Shown: positions 21,913 through 30,850, counted from the stretch's first letter. The stretch is 40,857 nucleotides of DNA from Pleomorphomonas sp. T1.2MG-36 (GCF_950100655.1 NZ_CATNLY010000004.1:1-40857); one strand, 5' to 3'. A program made the numbers and translations. Notes: generated by a model not told the origin, from the letters alone.

Positions 21913-23175
21913 TCACAGCCCCTCCAGCGCGCCGATCCTCAGCGTTGCCACCAGGATCACCCCGAGCATGGCCGAGACGAGGCCGACGATGGCTGGCCAG
22001 CCGCCGAGGCTCCACAGCCAGCCTCCTCCCGAACCCATGGAGGAGGAGCCGGCGTAGTAGGCGAGGAGGTAGAGCGAGGAGGCGTGGCCCTTGGAGCCCT
22101 TGGCCAGCCGGCCGACCCAGCCGCTCGCCACCGAGTGGATGATGAAGAAGCCGCCGGTGATGCCGGTGAGGCCGAGCACGATCATGACCAGCGAGGACGA
22201 CAGCGTCATCAGCGTGCCCACGGCCATGAGGACGACGCCGATGAGCTGCGCCGGCACGCGGCCGTGGCGGTCGGCGAGGATGCCGGCCCAGGGGGAGGCG
22301 ACGACGCCGGCGATGTAGACCAGGAACATGGCGCTGATGAAGCCGGGCGACAGGCCGAAGGGGGCGGCCGCCAGACGGAAGGTCAGGTAGTTGAACAGGG
22401 CGACGAAGCTGCCGAGCGCCAGGAAGCCGCACAGGAACACCAGCGCCATGCCCGGCGTGCGCAGATGGCCGAGCCAGGTGCGGGCGTGGGCGGCAAGGCT
22501 CATGCCCTTGCGGCGGACGAAGTTGCGCGAGGGCGGCAGCAACAGGGCGAAGCCGGCGGCGGCGATCAGGTCGAGGACGCCGATGATGGTCAGCGCGGTG
22601 CTCCAGGAGCAGAGCTCCATCAAGAGGCCGACGCCGACGCGGCCGGCCATGCCGCCGAAGGCGACGCCGCCGACATAGAGCCCCATGGCGGTGCCAAGCG
22701 AACGCGGCTCGATCTCCTCGGAGATGTAGGCCATGGCGACCGCCGGCACGCCGCCGAGCACGAAGCCCTCGGCCGCCCGGAGTAGCAGCAGCATGTGCCA
22801 GCTGGGCGACATGGCCGCGCCGATGTGGCAGAGCGCCGCCCCGAGCATGGACCAGAACATCATGCCGCGCCGGCCGAAGCCTTCGGAAAAGGCGCCGGCC
22901 AGCAGGATGGCGATGGCGAGGCTGCCGGTGGTCAGCGACAGCGCCAACGAACTCTCCGCCGGGCTGACGCCGTAGTGGGCGGCCAGGTTGGGCAACAGCG
23001 GCTGGATGGCATAGAGCAGCGAGAAGGTGGCAAAGCCGGCGAGGAACAGCGCCAGGCTGATGCGCCGGTAAGCGGCGCTGCCCTTGACGACGAAGGTCTT
23101 CTCGGCGGGTGTCTTCAGCGGCGTTTCGGCAGGCGCATCAGGGGGAAAGGCATCGAAGGGAGAGGCGAGCGACAT
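21913..23175 (-). CDS. MFS transporter (YnfM-like)
   Basis: A 420-residue major facilitator with 12 membrane segments after a 35-residue cytosolic N-terminus. The loop 2-3 motif is present as LAGAFSEGFGRRGMMFWS and repeated in the second half as AGILADRHGRVPAQLIGV. The segment FVLGGVPAVAMAYISEEIEP is typical of the YnfM/arabinose-efflux group of drug or metabolite exporters. It is transcribed divergently from a LysR regulator (23410) across a 234-bp interval with a dyad-symmetric site, a common arrangement for LysR-controlled efflux. Confidence 0.9.
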   Translation of the reverse strand: MSLASPFDAFPPDAPAETPLKTPAEKTFVVKGSAAYRRISLALFLAGFATFSLLYAIQPLLPNLAAHYGVSPAESSLALSLTTGSLAIAILLAGAFSEGFGRRGMMFWSMLGAALCHIGAAMSPSWHMLLLLRAAEGFVLGGVPAVAMAYISEEIEPRSLGTAMGLYVGGVAFGGMAGRVGVGLLMELCSWSTALTIIGVLDLIAAAGFALLLPPSRNFVRRKGMSLAAHARTWLGHLRTPGMALVFLCGFLALGSFVALFNYLTFRLAAAPFGLSPGFISAMFLVYIAGVVASPWAGILADRHGRVPAQLIGVVLMAVGTLMTLSSSLVMIVLGLTGITGGFFIIHSVASGWVGRLAKGSKGHASSLYLLAYYAGSSSMGSGGGWLWSLGGWPAIVGLVSAMLGVILVATLRIGALEGL

Positions 23176-23216
23176 GGGTCCGTTCCGGTTGGAGGCGCAA
23201 CCTACTCCCTCCTCTG

Positions 23217-23266
23217 CTATAGATCGTCGGCAATTTACTTCATTCAGTTATGCCGATATTTTATAG
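23217..23266. promoter_or_regulatory. Dyad-symmetric site between MFS and LysR genes
   Basis: CTATAGATCGTCGGCA (23217-23232) and TGCCGATATTTTATAG (23251-23266) are inverted relatives (TATAG ends and TCGGCA/TGCCGA cores) across an 18-bp AT-rich centre. The placement just upstream of the MFS start suits a LysR operator overlapping the divergent promoters. Confidence 0.45.
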
Positions 23267-23410
23267 CTTGGAACCTGACCCGAAACCCTGCCGGGGCGGG
23301 CATCCAGCTTGGTCTTCCGCGATTCTTGTGCTCGCGGGGTTTGAGCCCGCTCAAGGTCTCGAAGCCGTCGTCCCATCCCTCGCTCCGGCGAGTTTCGAGC
23401 GAGGTTCCCA
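23266..23410 (+). repeat. Copy 2 of the CCTGACCCGAAAC repeat, forming the LysR leader
   Basis: This copy matches the repeat at 16147-16385 at both ends (CCTGACCCGAAAC... and ...GCGAGTTTCGAG) but lacks that copy's internal insertion. The LysR gene's ribosome-site region (GAGCGAGGTTCCC then ATG) lies at its right edge, so the repeat supplies the translation-start context. Confidence 0.55.
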
Positions 23411-24333
23411 TGGACATTTCCCAGCTGCGCACCTTCGCCCTCGTCGCCGACCTCGGCAGCCTCAACAAGGCGTCGGGGCGGCTCAGGATCGCCCAGCCGG
23501 CGCTCTCCCGGCAGATCCGCCTGTTGGAGGAGGATCTCGGCGTGCGGCTGTTCGAGCGGCACGGGCGCGGCATGCGGCTGACCGAGCACGGCGTGGCGGC
23601 GCTGGAGCATGCGCGGCACATCCTGGGCGAGCTCGAGGACCTGCGCGTGGCGGTGGGCGGGCCGGAGGCCGGCATGGTCGGCAGCGTGTCGGTGGGGCTG
23701 TCGCCCACCATCTCCAACGCCCTGTCGGTGCCGCTGGTCGCCGCCTTCCGCGCGGCGCACCCGGCGGTGCGGGTGCGCATCGTCACCTCCTACACCGGCT
23801 ATCTGCTCGACAGCCTGTTCCGGGGCGATATCGACGCGGCCATCCTCTACAACGCCCGGGCCAACCAGGCGCTCCGCACCGAGCCGATCCTGTCGGAAAA
23901 CCTGTTCCTGATCGGCCCGGTCGGCGCCGACCTCAGCCCCGACCGCCCGGTGGCGTTCAAGGAGCTGGCGGCGCTGCCGCTGCTGCTGCCGAGCCGCGGC
24001 CACGACCTCAGGGCGGTGGTCGAGGACTGCGCGCGGCAGGCCGGCATCGACATCGACGTGGTGGTGGAGGTGGACGGCTACGGCTCGCTGAAGGAGCTGG
24101 TGGGCGCCGGCTACGGCTACACCATCATGCCCGCCACCGCCTTCGAGCACGAACCGACCGCCGCCGACTTCCGCCTTGCCCCGCTGGCCAACCCCTCGCC
24201 GGTGCGGCAGCTGGCGCTGTGCTACCCGAGGGATCGCCGGGTGTCGCGGGCGGCGCTGTTCGCCGGCGAGGTGATGAAGGAGAAGATGATCGGGCTGGTG
24301 AAGGAAGGAACGTGGAACGGGACGCTGGTGTAG
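23410..24333 (+). CDS. LysR family regulator, divergent to the MFS gene
   Basis: A 307-residue LysR-type regulator. The HTH is at the N-terminus (LGSLNKASGRLRIAQPALSR, then QIRLLEEDLGVRLFERHGRG), followed by a ligand-binding domain with VGLSPTISNALSVPLVAAFR and a late GYGYTIMPATAFEHEP segment; the pattern resembles the Nac/Cbl-type subgroup. The start ATG at 23410 begins the family's usual MDISQLRTF. It probably controls the divergent MFS transporter at 21913-23175 and itself; the effector is unknown. Confidence 0.9.
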   Translation: MDISQLRTFALVADLGSLNKASGRLRIAQPALSRQIRLLEEDLGVRLFERHGRGMRLTEHGVAALEHARHILGELEDLRVAVGGPEAGMVGSVSVGLSPTISNALSVPLVAAFRAAHPAVRVRIVTSYTGYLLDSLFRGDIDAAILYNARANQALRTEPILSENLFLIGPVGADLSPDRPVAFKELAALPLLLPSRGHDLRAVVEDCARQAGIDIDVVVEVDGYGSLKELVGAGYGYTIMPATAFEHEPTAADFRLAPLANPSPVRQLALCYPRDRRVSRAALFAGEVMKEKMIGLVKEGTWNGTLV

Positions 24334-24339
24334 GGGCGT

Positions 24340-24870
24340 GGGAGGAGAGGGAGATCGATATCGGCCCTTGCGATTTCTTGTCCTGAGGTACACCTTGCAT
24401 TCGCGCGCGAATGCAAGCGGCTTTCGCAAGGATGACAGACTGATATAGAGGTATCTGTGGGTCAAGCCGCCTGCGACGCTCCCAAACGTCATCACCGCCA
24501 CGACGCGGAGCACGGCGCTTGCATGTGCCGGTGCCCCGCTATCCGATTGTTCCCTATATATAATTCTGTCATCCTTGCGAAAGCGAGGACCTCCGGCAGA
24601 ATGGGGCGCGCGGGTGATATCAATCTCCCCTTGGGTGCGGGAGCTTGATATCGGCCTTTGCGATTTCTCATCCCGAGGTACACCTTGCATTCGCGCGCGA
24701 GTGCAAGCGGCCGGTGCCAGGATGACTGTTGAAAGATATGAAACAAGAGGAAATGTCGAGTTTCAGGTGCTTCCCCGGCTGCACGACGACGCTCCCGTTC
24801 CTACCCTCTCCTGTCATTCTGCGCGGAGGCGCAAAACCTCGGGCAGAAAGAGGCTGGGGGCCTCTATAGG
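24340..24870. repeat. Two consecutive dispersed-repeat units, both with palindromes
   Basis: Unit 1: forward arm about 24384-24438 with palindrome 24394-24417 (GCATTC/GAATGC variant), reverse arm 24567-24593. Unit 2: forward arm about 24674-24725 with palindrome 24694-24717, where one arm has a change (GAGTGC) that breaks the symmetry, and reverse arm 24812-24840 with an altered stem. This fills most of the 24334-24970 gap; the remaining 100 bp upstream of the esterase shows nothing recognisable. Confidence 0.85.
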
Positions 24871-24970
24871 GCGCCAACCGGGGCCGTATTGTGCCGAGGG
24901 GGCGGCAGGCATATGCCATGCCGGCAACTTGAGGTGGGCGGCGCCCGTCGGTGGGTCCGGGATTGGCATC

Positions 24971-25759
24971 ATGATTCTTCGCGGTGAGTATTTTTCGCCC
25001 GCGCTCCAGATGGAGACGCGGCTGTCGCTGTTCGTTCCCAATGGAACGGGGGCGAGCGGCAAGCGGTCGGCGGTGTACCTGCTGCACGGCCTCTGCGGCC
25101 GGTCGGGCGATTTTCTCGACTACACGACGCTGGCGACCTTCGCCGCCGAGGGCGATGCCATCCTGATCATGCCGGAGGTGGCGCGCAGCTTCTACGCCGA
25201 CATGCGCTATGGCCTCGATTACTTCACCCATGTGGCCGACGAACTGCCCCGCGTCTGCGCCGACCTGTTCAACATCGATGCCGCGCGCGAGCGGACGGGC
25301 GTGGTCGGCGCGTCGATGGGCGGCTTCGGCGCGCTGCGCGTCGCGCTCACGCGGCCCGAGCGGTTCGGCTGGTGCGCCGCCTTCTCCTCGCCCTGCCTCA
25401 ACCTTCGCGAGGACTTCGACCTTAAGGCGCGCGGCCTGACGGTGGAGGCGCTGAAGGGCATGTGGGGCGAGCGGTTGATCAAGGATTTCCAGGCCATCCT
25501 GGGCGAGGACCTCGCCTACGACCCACGGCTCGACGTTCCCGCCCTGGCGCGGGGGCTTGCCGGGGCGGCCGTCAAGCCCCGGATCCACACGGCCTGCGGC
25601 CTGTCGGACCCGTTCTTCCTCACCGACAACCGTCGCTTCGCCTCGGAGATGGAAACGCTGGGCTTCGACTTCGGCTACGAGGAATGGGACGGCGGCCACG
25701 ACTGGGCCTTCTTCGGCCAAGCTCTCGACAAGGCGCTGAAGTGGGGCGCGGCCGGCTGA
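24971..25759 (+). CDS. Alpha/beta-hydrolase esterase (esterase D-like)
   Basis: A 262-residue esterase of the putative esterase family (PF00756: S-formylglutathione hydrolase, tributyrin esterase, mycolyltransferases). The catalytic triad is visible: nucleophile Ser115 in VGASMGGFGALR, Asp213 in CGLSDPFFL and His243 in DGGHDWAFFG. The oxyanion region is VYLLHGLCGRSGDFLDYT. There is no signal peptide, so it is cytoplasmic. ATG at 24971 gives the normal family start; a longer open frame upstream runs through repeats. The closest functional type is a tributyrin/acetyl esterase; the exact substrate is unknown. Confidence 0.9.
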   Translation: MILRGEYFSPALQMETRLSLFVPNGTGASGKRSAVYLLHGLCGRSGDFLDYTTLATFAAEGDAILIMPEVARSFYADMRYGLDYFTHVADELPRVCADLFNIDAARERTGVVGASMGGFGALRVALTRPERFGWCAAFSSPCLNLREDFDLKARGLTVEALKGMWGERLIKDFQAILGEDLAYDPRLDVPALARGLAGAAVKPRIHTACGLSDPFFLTDNRRFASEMETLGFDFGYEEWDGGHDWAFFGQALDKALKWGAAG

Positions 25760-25839
25760 GGTTCACGCCTCTGCCCTGCTGGCGCGGATGCCGTGGCCAA
25801 TGGTGCGGGATCGAGAGGTGGGGCGGGGAGGGCGATATC

Positions 25840-26560
25840 GGCGGGTGCGATTTCAAGGTGGACCTCAGGCAGGAATGGACGTGGGGCTGATATCGGGCAA
25901 TCTGGGAAGGGGGGGCGTGATAGGGGGGCGAGGAGCGTTCTCGTCCTGAGGTCCACCTTGCATTCGCGAGCGAATGCAAGCGGCCTGCGCGAGGATGACA
26001 GGAAATGGATATGAAACAAATAGATAGAGCGTTGTGCGTGGGATGCGAGGTTGTCGCTTGCTATTGAGGCAGGCGATGCGCTGGATGAGTTCGTGCGCCG
26101 CTTATCCAACTGTTTCCAATTTATAAATTGTCATCCTTGCGCAGGCGAGGACCTCAGGCAGGAAGGGGCGGTGAGGTTCATATAGGGCGCCTGCGGCTCA
26201 TGGAGCTTGATAGGGGCCGAGGAGTAATCTCGTCCTGAGGTCCTCGCCTTCGCGAGGATGACAGGAAATGGATATGAAACAAGGAGATGCGTGGCGTTTC
26301 CGGTGCGTCCTCGGTGAGTGAGAGAGGCTCCCACTCTCCCATCAGGCCGTCATCCTTGCGCAGGCGAGGACCTCAGGCAGGAAGGGGCGGTGAGGTTCAT
26401 ATAGGGCGCCTGCGGCTCATGGAGCGTGATAGGGGCCGAGGAGCGATCTCGTCCCGAGGTCCTGCGCATGAAGCGCAGGATGACGGGAAATGGATATGAA
26501 ACAGGGAGATGCGTCGCGTTTCGCTTGCTTTCGGTGAGCCGGAGAGGCGCGCTTTCGCTC
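25840..26560. repeat. Dispersed repeats, including a tandem pair with swapped stems
   Basis: A truncated reverse arm at about 25850-25872 is followed by a unit with forward arm 25948-26000 (palindrome 25957-25980) and reverse arm 26129-26155. Two tandem units of 219 bp then start at 26131 and 26350. Their forward arms differ only in a compensated stem: CCTCGC/GCGAGG in the first (26237-26263) and CCTGCGC/GCGCAGG in the second (26456-26485). The last unit lacks a reverse arm. No gene was seen in 25760-26657. Confidence 0.85.
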
Positions 26561-26657
26561 CATCGCATGGCATCTCACCGCCGCGTAGCCGCCGCAGGGA
26601 AACTCTGGCAGGATGGGGCTTCCGCCTCTCTTCGCTTCCCCTGGCCGAGGGCTTTGC

Positions 26658-27302
26658 ATGGATGTCGTGACGCTTCTGCTGTTCGTCTCCGCCGTGGTCG
26701 TGCTGACGGTGACGCCGGGGCCGGATCTGTTTCTGATCGTCGGGCGGGGCATCGCCCAGGGACGGGCGGCGGCGCTGTTCACGGCCTTCGGCTTCTTCCT
26801 CGCCGGCTTCGTGCAGGTGCCGCTGCTGGCGCTGGGCCTTGCCGGTGTCGTGGCGAAGAACCCGGTTCTGTTCGACGTGCTGCGCTATGGCGGCGGCGCC
26901 TATCTGATGTGGCGCGGCCTCCGCATGGTGCTCCACGCCGGGCGCGGCGTGGCGGCTCCGGCGACGCAGGCCTCGGCCGGGGCGGCGATGCGGGAGGGCT
27001 TCGTCGCCAGCCTTCTCAACCCCAAGAGCCACGTGTTCCTGCTGGCCTTCCTGCCGCAGTTCGTGCGGCCGGAGGCGGGATCGGTGATGGTGCAGTTCCT
27101 GGTGCTCGGCATCGTCATGCGGGTGGTCGCCCTGCTGGTCGAGGGCGGGATCGCGCTGTTCGCCGGCTCGATCGGCCAGCGCCTCCGGCGGTCGTCGCGG
27201 CTGGGCGCGTGGCTGGAACGGCTCGCCGGCTGCCTGCTGGTGGCCGTGGGCCTGCGCCTCGTGCTGATGGGCCGCCCTGAGGACGCCGTGGCGCGGGCCT
27301 GA
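26658..27302 (+). CDS. LysE/RhtB family amino acid exporter
   Basis: A 214-residue inner-membrane exporter with six hydrophobic segments. The N-terminal block LTVTPGPDLFLIVGRGIAQG contains the LysE/RhtB signature TPGP, and FVASLLNPKSHVFLLAFLPQF the second conserved NPK motif. Members export lysine, homoserine, threonine or similar compounds. ATG at 26658 is preceded by GAGGG; the in-frame ATG at 26613 would add an unlikely extension. It stands alone after the repeat block. Confidence 0.9.
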   Translation: MDVVTLLLFVSAVVVLTVTPGPDLFLIVGRGIAQGRAAALFTAFGFFLAGFVQVPLLALGLAGVVAKNPVLFDVLRYGGGAYLMWRGLRMVLHAGRGVAAPATQASAGAAMREGFVASLLNPKSHVFLLAFLPQFVRPEAGSVMVQFLVLGIVMRVVALLVEGGIALFAGSIGQRLRRSSRLGAWLERLAGCLLVAVGLRLVLMGRPEDAVARA

Positions 27303-27382
27303 GGCGCCCGTCGAGCCCTGTCGGCGACGTCCCGCGCCGGCCGTCCATCGCCCCGGCCCATCTAGAAATCCGTGCCTCCTCT

Positions 27383-27408
27383 GGAACAAAGGCGGTGGGG
27401 TGGGCGTT
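27383..27408 (+). promoter_or_regulatory. EcfG-type stress promoter for the PRC-barrel gene
   Basis: GGAAC (27383-27387), 17 bases, CGTT (27405-27408): an exact EcfG match. Predicted start near 27415 gives a leader of about 175 nt. PRC-barrel proteins are common members of the general stress regulon in alphaproteobacteria, which supports the call. Confidence 0.7.
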
Positions 27409-27591
27409 ACCCCATCAGTCTCCGTGATGGTGGCCGAGAGGGCTTGTCCGTTCCCCCTGGTCGCGCCGGGAGACCCGATTTCGCGCCGCTGCCTGGACGG
27501 ACCGCAAGGCGAGGCAGCACCTGGCCGGCGCCGTGGCTCCCATGAGGGAGCGATGCGGGCGACGGCCGACGCACACTCAAGGAGCGCCCAC

Positions 27592-28374
27592 ATGCTGTGG
27601 AATGCATCGAAGATCGAAGGTTACACCGTCGCTGCCAGTGACGGCGACATCGGCACCGTCAGCGATCTGCTGTTCGACGACCAGAGCTGGCAGATCCGCT
27701 GGCTGGTGGTCGACACCGGCACCTGGTTCACCGAGCGCAAGGTGCTGCTGCCGACCTCCACCCTGGGCCACGCCGACGTGCAGGCCGAACGCTTCTCGGT
27801 GAGGCTGACGCGCCAGCAGGTCAAGGACAGCCCAGATATCGACACCCAGCGGCCGGTCTCGCGCCAGTCGGAAAGCGACATCTACGGCTACTACGGCTGG
27901 ACGCCCTACTGGGGCGGCGGACTTTACTCCGCCGGCTACGGCACCGGCATGACGGCGCCGCTGCTGGCGCCGACGCCCGAGACGCAGCGCCTTCATCGCG
28001 AGGCGGTGGAGGCGCAGAAGGGCCGCGACGACCCCAACCTGCGCAGCATCAACGCGGTGGAGGGTTACTACATCAAGGCCACCGACGGCGACATCGGCCA
28101 TGTCGAGGACATGCTGGTGGAGGAGTCCGACTGGAGCATCCACTACCTGGTGATCGACACCAAGAACTGGTGGCCGGGCAAGAAGGTGCTGATCTCGCCG
28201 CGCTCGGCGCACGACATCAGCTGGGCCAACAAGACCGTTTCCCTCAACGTCACCCGGGACAAGGTCAAGAACAGCCCCGAGTATGACCAGTCGACCGTCG
28301 TCGACCGCGCCTACGAGGACCGGTTCGGGACCTATTACAACGACGCCGATCCCCGCATGAGACGCCACGGCTGA
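27592..28374 (+). CDS. Tandem PRC-barrel domain protein
   Basis: A 260-residue protein with two PRC-barrel domains. The first (about 5-80) has DGDIGTVSDLLFDDQSWQIR, then KVLLP and TRQQVKDSP; the second (about 153-230) has DGDIGHVEDMLVEESDWSIH, then KKVLIS and TRDKVKNSP. The two halves are clearly an internal duplication. A Gly/Tyr-rich linker (IYGYYGWTPYWGGGLYSAGY) joins them. It has no signal peptide. PRC barrels mediate RNA- or protein-surface contacts; the two-domain proteins of this kind are often stress-induced. ATG at 27592 has AAGGAG about 8 bp upstream. An EcfG-type promoter and a strong terminator bracket it as a single-gene unit. Confidence 0.92.
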   Translation: MLWNASKIEGYTVAASDGDIGTVSDLLFDDQSWQIRWLVVDTGTWFTERKVLLPTSTLGHADVQAERFSVRLTRQQVKDSPDIDTQRPVSRQSESDIYGYYGWTPYWGGGLYSAGYGTGMTAPLLAPTPETQRLHREAVEAQKGRDDPNLRSINAVEGYYIKATDGDIGHVEDMLVEESDWSIHYLVIDTKNWWPGKKVLISPRSAHDISWANKTVSLNVTRDKVKNSPEYDQSTVVDRAYEDRFGTYYNDADPRMRRHG

Positions 28375-28399
28375 CCGTTCGACTGAGCGAGACGAATGG

Positions 28400-28438
28400 A
28401 GCCGGCCCTGGGGCGTGAGCCGCCGGGGCCGGCTTTTT
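28400..28438 (+). terminator. Intrinsic terminator after the PRC-barrel gene
   Basis: AGCCGGCCC (28400-28408) pairs with GGGCCGGCT (28426-28434) around a 17-nt loop, followed by TTTTT (28434-28438). Confidence 0.85.
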
Positions 28439-28475
28439 CGTGTTGTGGTGAGGCGCAGACGGTCGCGTGACGGCG

Positions 28476-28751
28476 TCACTCACAGCCGATCTCGCTCTGA
28501 ATCTCCTGCACTTGCTCGCGGCTGTGGCAGACGTTTTCGCAGGGGATGCCGTCGTGGTCGCCGTCGGCCCGGCTATAGCCGCCGCACCAGAGTTCGACGG
28601 CCTCGCGGCAGCTGTCGACGGTCTTGCAGGTTGCGCCCCGCGCCAGGACGGTCGCGTCCGGGCTCGCCACCTTGGGGCGAGGAAAGGCCGCGGCCGGCGA
28701 CGGGGCCGCCAGAAGGAGGGCGCCCAAGAGGAGTATCCAGCGGGGGGGCAT
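28476..28751 (-). CDS. Excalibur calcium-binding domain protein, secreted
   Basis: A 91-residue protein. The signal peptide is MPPRWILLLGALLLAAPSPA with likely cleavage after AAA at about residue 22. The mature part has TCKTVDSCREAVELWCGGYS and the Excalibur core DGDHDGIPCENVC (63-75), whose Asp residues form an EF-hand-like calcium loop, with six cysteines (42, 48, 56, 71, 75, 90) probably in disulfides. It is likely periplasmic or exported. I chose ATG at 28751 because it begins the signal peptide; the longer frame upstream is a shadow. Function of such stand-alone domains is unknown, though they are often linked to envelope or nuclease functions. Confidence 0.85.
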   Translation of the reverse strand: MPPRWILLLGALLLAAPSPAAAFPRPKVASPDATVLARGATCKTVDSCREAVELWCGGYSRADGDHDGIPCENVCHSREQVQEIQSEIGCE

Positions 28752-28921
28752 CGTGTCCGACCGAGCAGGGATTTCCGCATGGATACGCCGAGCGGGGGAA
28801 GGCGTCCATGCAACTGGCGTCGAGGGCGGTTTGCGCAAGGGCATCCGCCGGCCATCGCCGTTCCCATCAGGCCACCTGGGCCAGGCGAACATATCGGGCG
28901 TCCCTTTTTGTCGGGGTCGAC

Positions 28922-28946
28922 TGAACCGTCGACCGACTTTCGGGTT
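28922..28946 (+). promoter_or_regulatory. Weak EcfG-like promoter for the DUF4126 gene
   Basis: TGAAC (28922-28926), 16 bases, GGTT (28943-28946). The first base deviates from GGAAC. The ATG at 28955 is so close that the message would be leaderless or nearly so, which fits the absence of a Shine-Dalgarno. Confidence 0.3.
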
Positions 28947-28954
28947 AAGTCGGC

Positions 28955-29425
28955 ATGACATACTCAGCTCTCCTCCCCTCGTTTCTCATCGGCGCCGTTG
29001 CCAGCGCCCGGTCGATGACGCCCATGGCGACGATCGCCACCGTGCGGTTGGCCGGTCAGCGCATGCCGGGGCGGCTGTTCCTGCTGGATCATCCGGTCTT
29101 CAAGCTCGGCGCCCTGGCCATGGGCGTCGGGGAAGTGCTGGGCGACAAGATGAAGTCGGCGCCCGACCGCACCGTGTTCCTGGGCTTGCTGGCGCGCGTG
29201 ATGAGCGCCGGCATCGCCGGGGCGGCGCTGGCGCCGCGCGGACAGGAGAAGGCCGGTGCCGCCGCCGCGGTGGGCACGGCCATTCCGCTGGCTTACGCGA
29301 CGCTGGCCGGTCGCAAGCGGGCCATGACGGCCATCGGCCAGACCCGTAGCGGGCTGATCGAGGACGCCCTGGTGGCGGCGGCGTGCGCGGGCATCGTGGC
29401 TTTGGCGGTGAAGCGCGGGCGGTGA
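28955..29425 (+). CDS. DUF4126-family membrane protein
   Basis: A 156-residue membrane protein with about four hydrophobic segments. It has the family marks GAVASARSMTPMATIATVRL near the N-terminus (the 'G...G.R.M..P' pattern) and GEVLGDKMKSAPDRTVFLGL (the 'GE...DK....P.RT' pattern). The molecular role of DUF4126 is not known. No clear ribosome site precedes the ATG, suggesting a leaderless transcript from the weak EcfG-like site just upstream. It is divergent from the Excalibur gene. Confidence 0.82.
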   Translation: MTYSALLPSFLIGAVASARSMTPMATIATVRLAGQRMPGRLFLLDHPVFKLGALAMGVGEVLGDKMKSAPDRTVFLGLLARVMSAGIAGAALAPRGQEKAGAAAAVGTAIPLAYATLAGRKRAMTAIGQTRSGLIEDALVAAACAGIVALAVKRGR

Positions 29426-29444
29426 GGGTGGGGAAGAGTGGAAG

Positions 29445-29560
29445 GGTGGCCTATATGGGCCGATTGCCTCATCCTGCCCGAGGTCCTCGCCTTCGCGAGG
29501 ATGACAGGAACTTGATATGTAACAAGTATTTGGCGGATCGCGAGTAGTTTGCGGCTGATC
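29445..29560. repeat. Solo dispersed-repeat arm
   Basis: Forward arm 29480-29507 (stem CCTCGC/GCGAGG, perfect) followed by the usual AT-rich stretch and GGATCGCGAG. No reverse arm follows, and the sequence passes into a hydrolase fragment, so this unit seems to be truncated. Confidence 0.75.
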
Positions 29561-29640
29561 CCACTGGTAAAGGGAGAGGCGCTTTCGGCTGCTCCCATTC
29601 ACGAGGCCTCTGTGCGGCCCCTCCTCATTCACGAGAGCGT

Positions 29641-29745
29641 CTACTCAGCACTCATGCCCGCTTCCAGCAGCAGGGCGGCCGTTTCGGTTGGGGCGGACAG
29701 CATGAGGGCGTGGCCGGCTGGGATTTCGCGGTAGGTCCATTCGCC
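29641..29745 (-). pseudogene. Alpha/beta-hydrolase C-terminal remnant
   Basis: Minus-strand frame ending TAG at 29641-29643 encodes GEWTYREIPAGHALMLSAPT then ETAALLLEAGMSAE. This is the usual last strand and helix of alpha/beta hydrolases, with the catalytic His in AGHALMLS. Nothing of the nucleophile elbow or start remains upstream; the frame ends near 29745. It is a dead fragment. Confidence 0.6.
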
Positions 29746-29875
29746 GCCTCGTCTGGCGGCCCGCCGTGACGGTACCGACCAAAGTGCGGGGGAGAGGCGA
29801 CCAACGGCCGGTTGACCGGGGGCTTGGCGGCGGATAGGGCGTTAGGCCTTCGCATCGCATCTCCGGAGCCGGTCC

Positions 29876-30766
29876 ATGACCCCCACAACCACGCATCTCG
29901 CCGTTGGCAGCCTTGTCGTGGGCTTTGCCGTGCTGGGGCTGAAGGCGGTGGCCTATTGGCTGACCGGCTCGGTGGCGCTGATGTCGGACGCGCTGGAAAG
30001 CATCGTCAATGTGGTCACGGCGCTGGTGGCGCTGGTGGCCATCCGCGTCGCCGCCGCGCCGGCCGACACGGCGCACCCCTACGGCCATTACAAGGCGGAG
30101 TTCTTCAGCGCCGTGGTCGAGGGGGCGATGATCATCGTCGCCGCCGTGCTGATCATGAACGAGGCTTGGAAGGGGCTGATGGCGCCGCGCCCGCTGGACG
30201 CGCCCTTCGAGGGCCTCTTGGTCAACGGGTTGGCGACGGCCATCAACGGCCTGTGGTGCTGGGTGCTGATCGTCTGGGGGCGGCGGATGAAGTCGCCGGC
30301 ACTGGTGGCCGACGGCCATCACCTTCTCTCCGACGTGCTGTCGTCGGGCGCCGTGGTGCTCGGCGTGCTGCTGGCGGTGCTGACCGGCTGGTACGTGCTC
30401 GACCCCATCCTGGCCGGGCTGGTGGCGATCAACATTCTCTGGTCGGGCTGGAAGGTGGTGACCTCGTCGCTGAGCGGGCTGCTCGACGAGGCGGTGCCGG
30501 ACGATCAACTGGCAAAGATGCGCGCTGTCATCGCCACGGCCACGGCCGGCATCATCGAGGTGCACGACCTCCGCACCCGCCACGCCGGCAAGATGACCTT
30601 CGTCGACTGCCATCTGGTGGTGCCCGGCGCCATCACCGTCAACGAGGCGCACGCCATGTGCGACGCCATCGAACAGGCGGTGCGCGACGAGTTCGGCGAC
30701 GTGACCATCACCATCCACGTGGAGCCCGACAGCCATGCCGAGGAGGGGCGGGCGCTGGTGCTCTAG
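29876..30766 (+). CDS. Cation diffusion facilitator (CDF) metal exporter
   Basis: A 296-residue CDF transporter exporting divalent metal (Zn, Co, Fe or Mn) in exchange for protons. It has six membrane segments and a cytoplasmic C-terminal domain (about 205-296) with H-rich metal sites (GIIEVHDLRTRHAGKMTFVDCHLVV, ITIHVEP). Transport-site residues are D38 and S42 in SVALMSDALES and H149/D153 in VADGHHLLSD, so the site is D-S-H-D rather than the more usual D-D-H-D. HPYGHYKAEFFSAVVEG is the typical loop/TM3 motif. Metal specificity cannot be read off with confidence. No regulator gene is adjacent. Confidence 0.9.
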   Translation: MTPTTTHLAVGSLVVGFAVLGLKAVAYWLTGSVALMSDALESIVNVVTALVALVAIRVAAAPADTAHPYGHYKAEFFSAVVEGAMIIVAAVLIMNEAWKGLMAPRPLDAPFEGLLVNGLATAINGLWCWVLIVWGRRMKSPALVADGHHLLSDVLSSGAVVLGVLLAVLTGWYVLDPILAGLVAINILWSGWKVVTSSLSGLLDEAVPDDQLAKMRAVIATATAGIIEVHDLRTRHAGKMTFVDCHLVVPGAITVNEAHAMCDAIEQAVRDEFGDVTITIHVEPDSHAEEGRALVL

Positions 30767-30850
30767 GCGCGATCGCCGGTTGCCCGGTCGGGCGCTCATA
30801 CCGGTTCCGTCAGTCTCCGCCCGGACGGTCGCACCCTGACGGATGCGGCA

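Noticed and set aside
29645..30799. 384-codon minus-strand ORF opposite the CDF gene
   Set aside because: Shadow frame; only its end overlaps the hydrolase fragment, which is in another frame.
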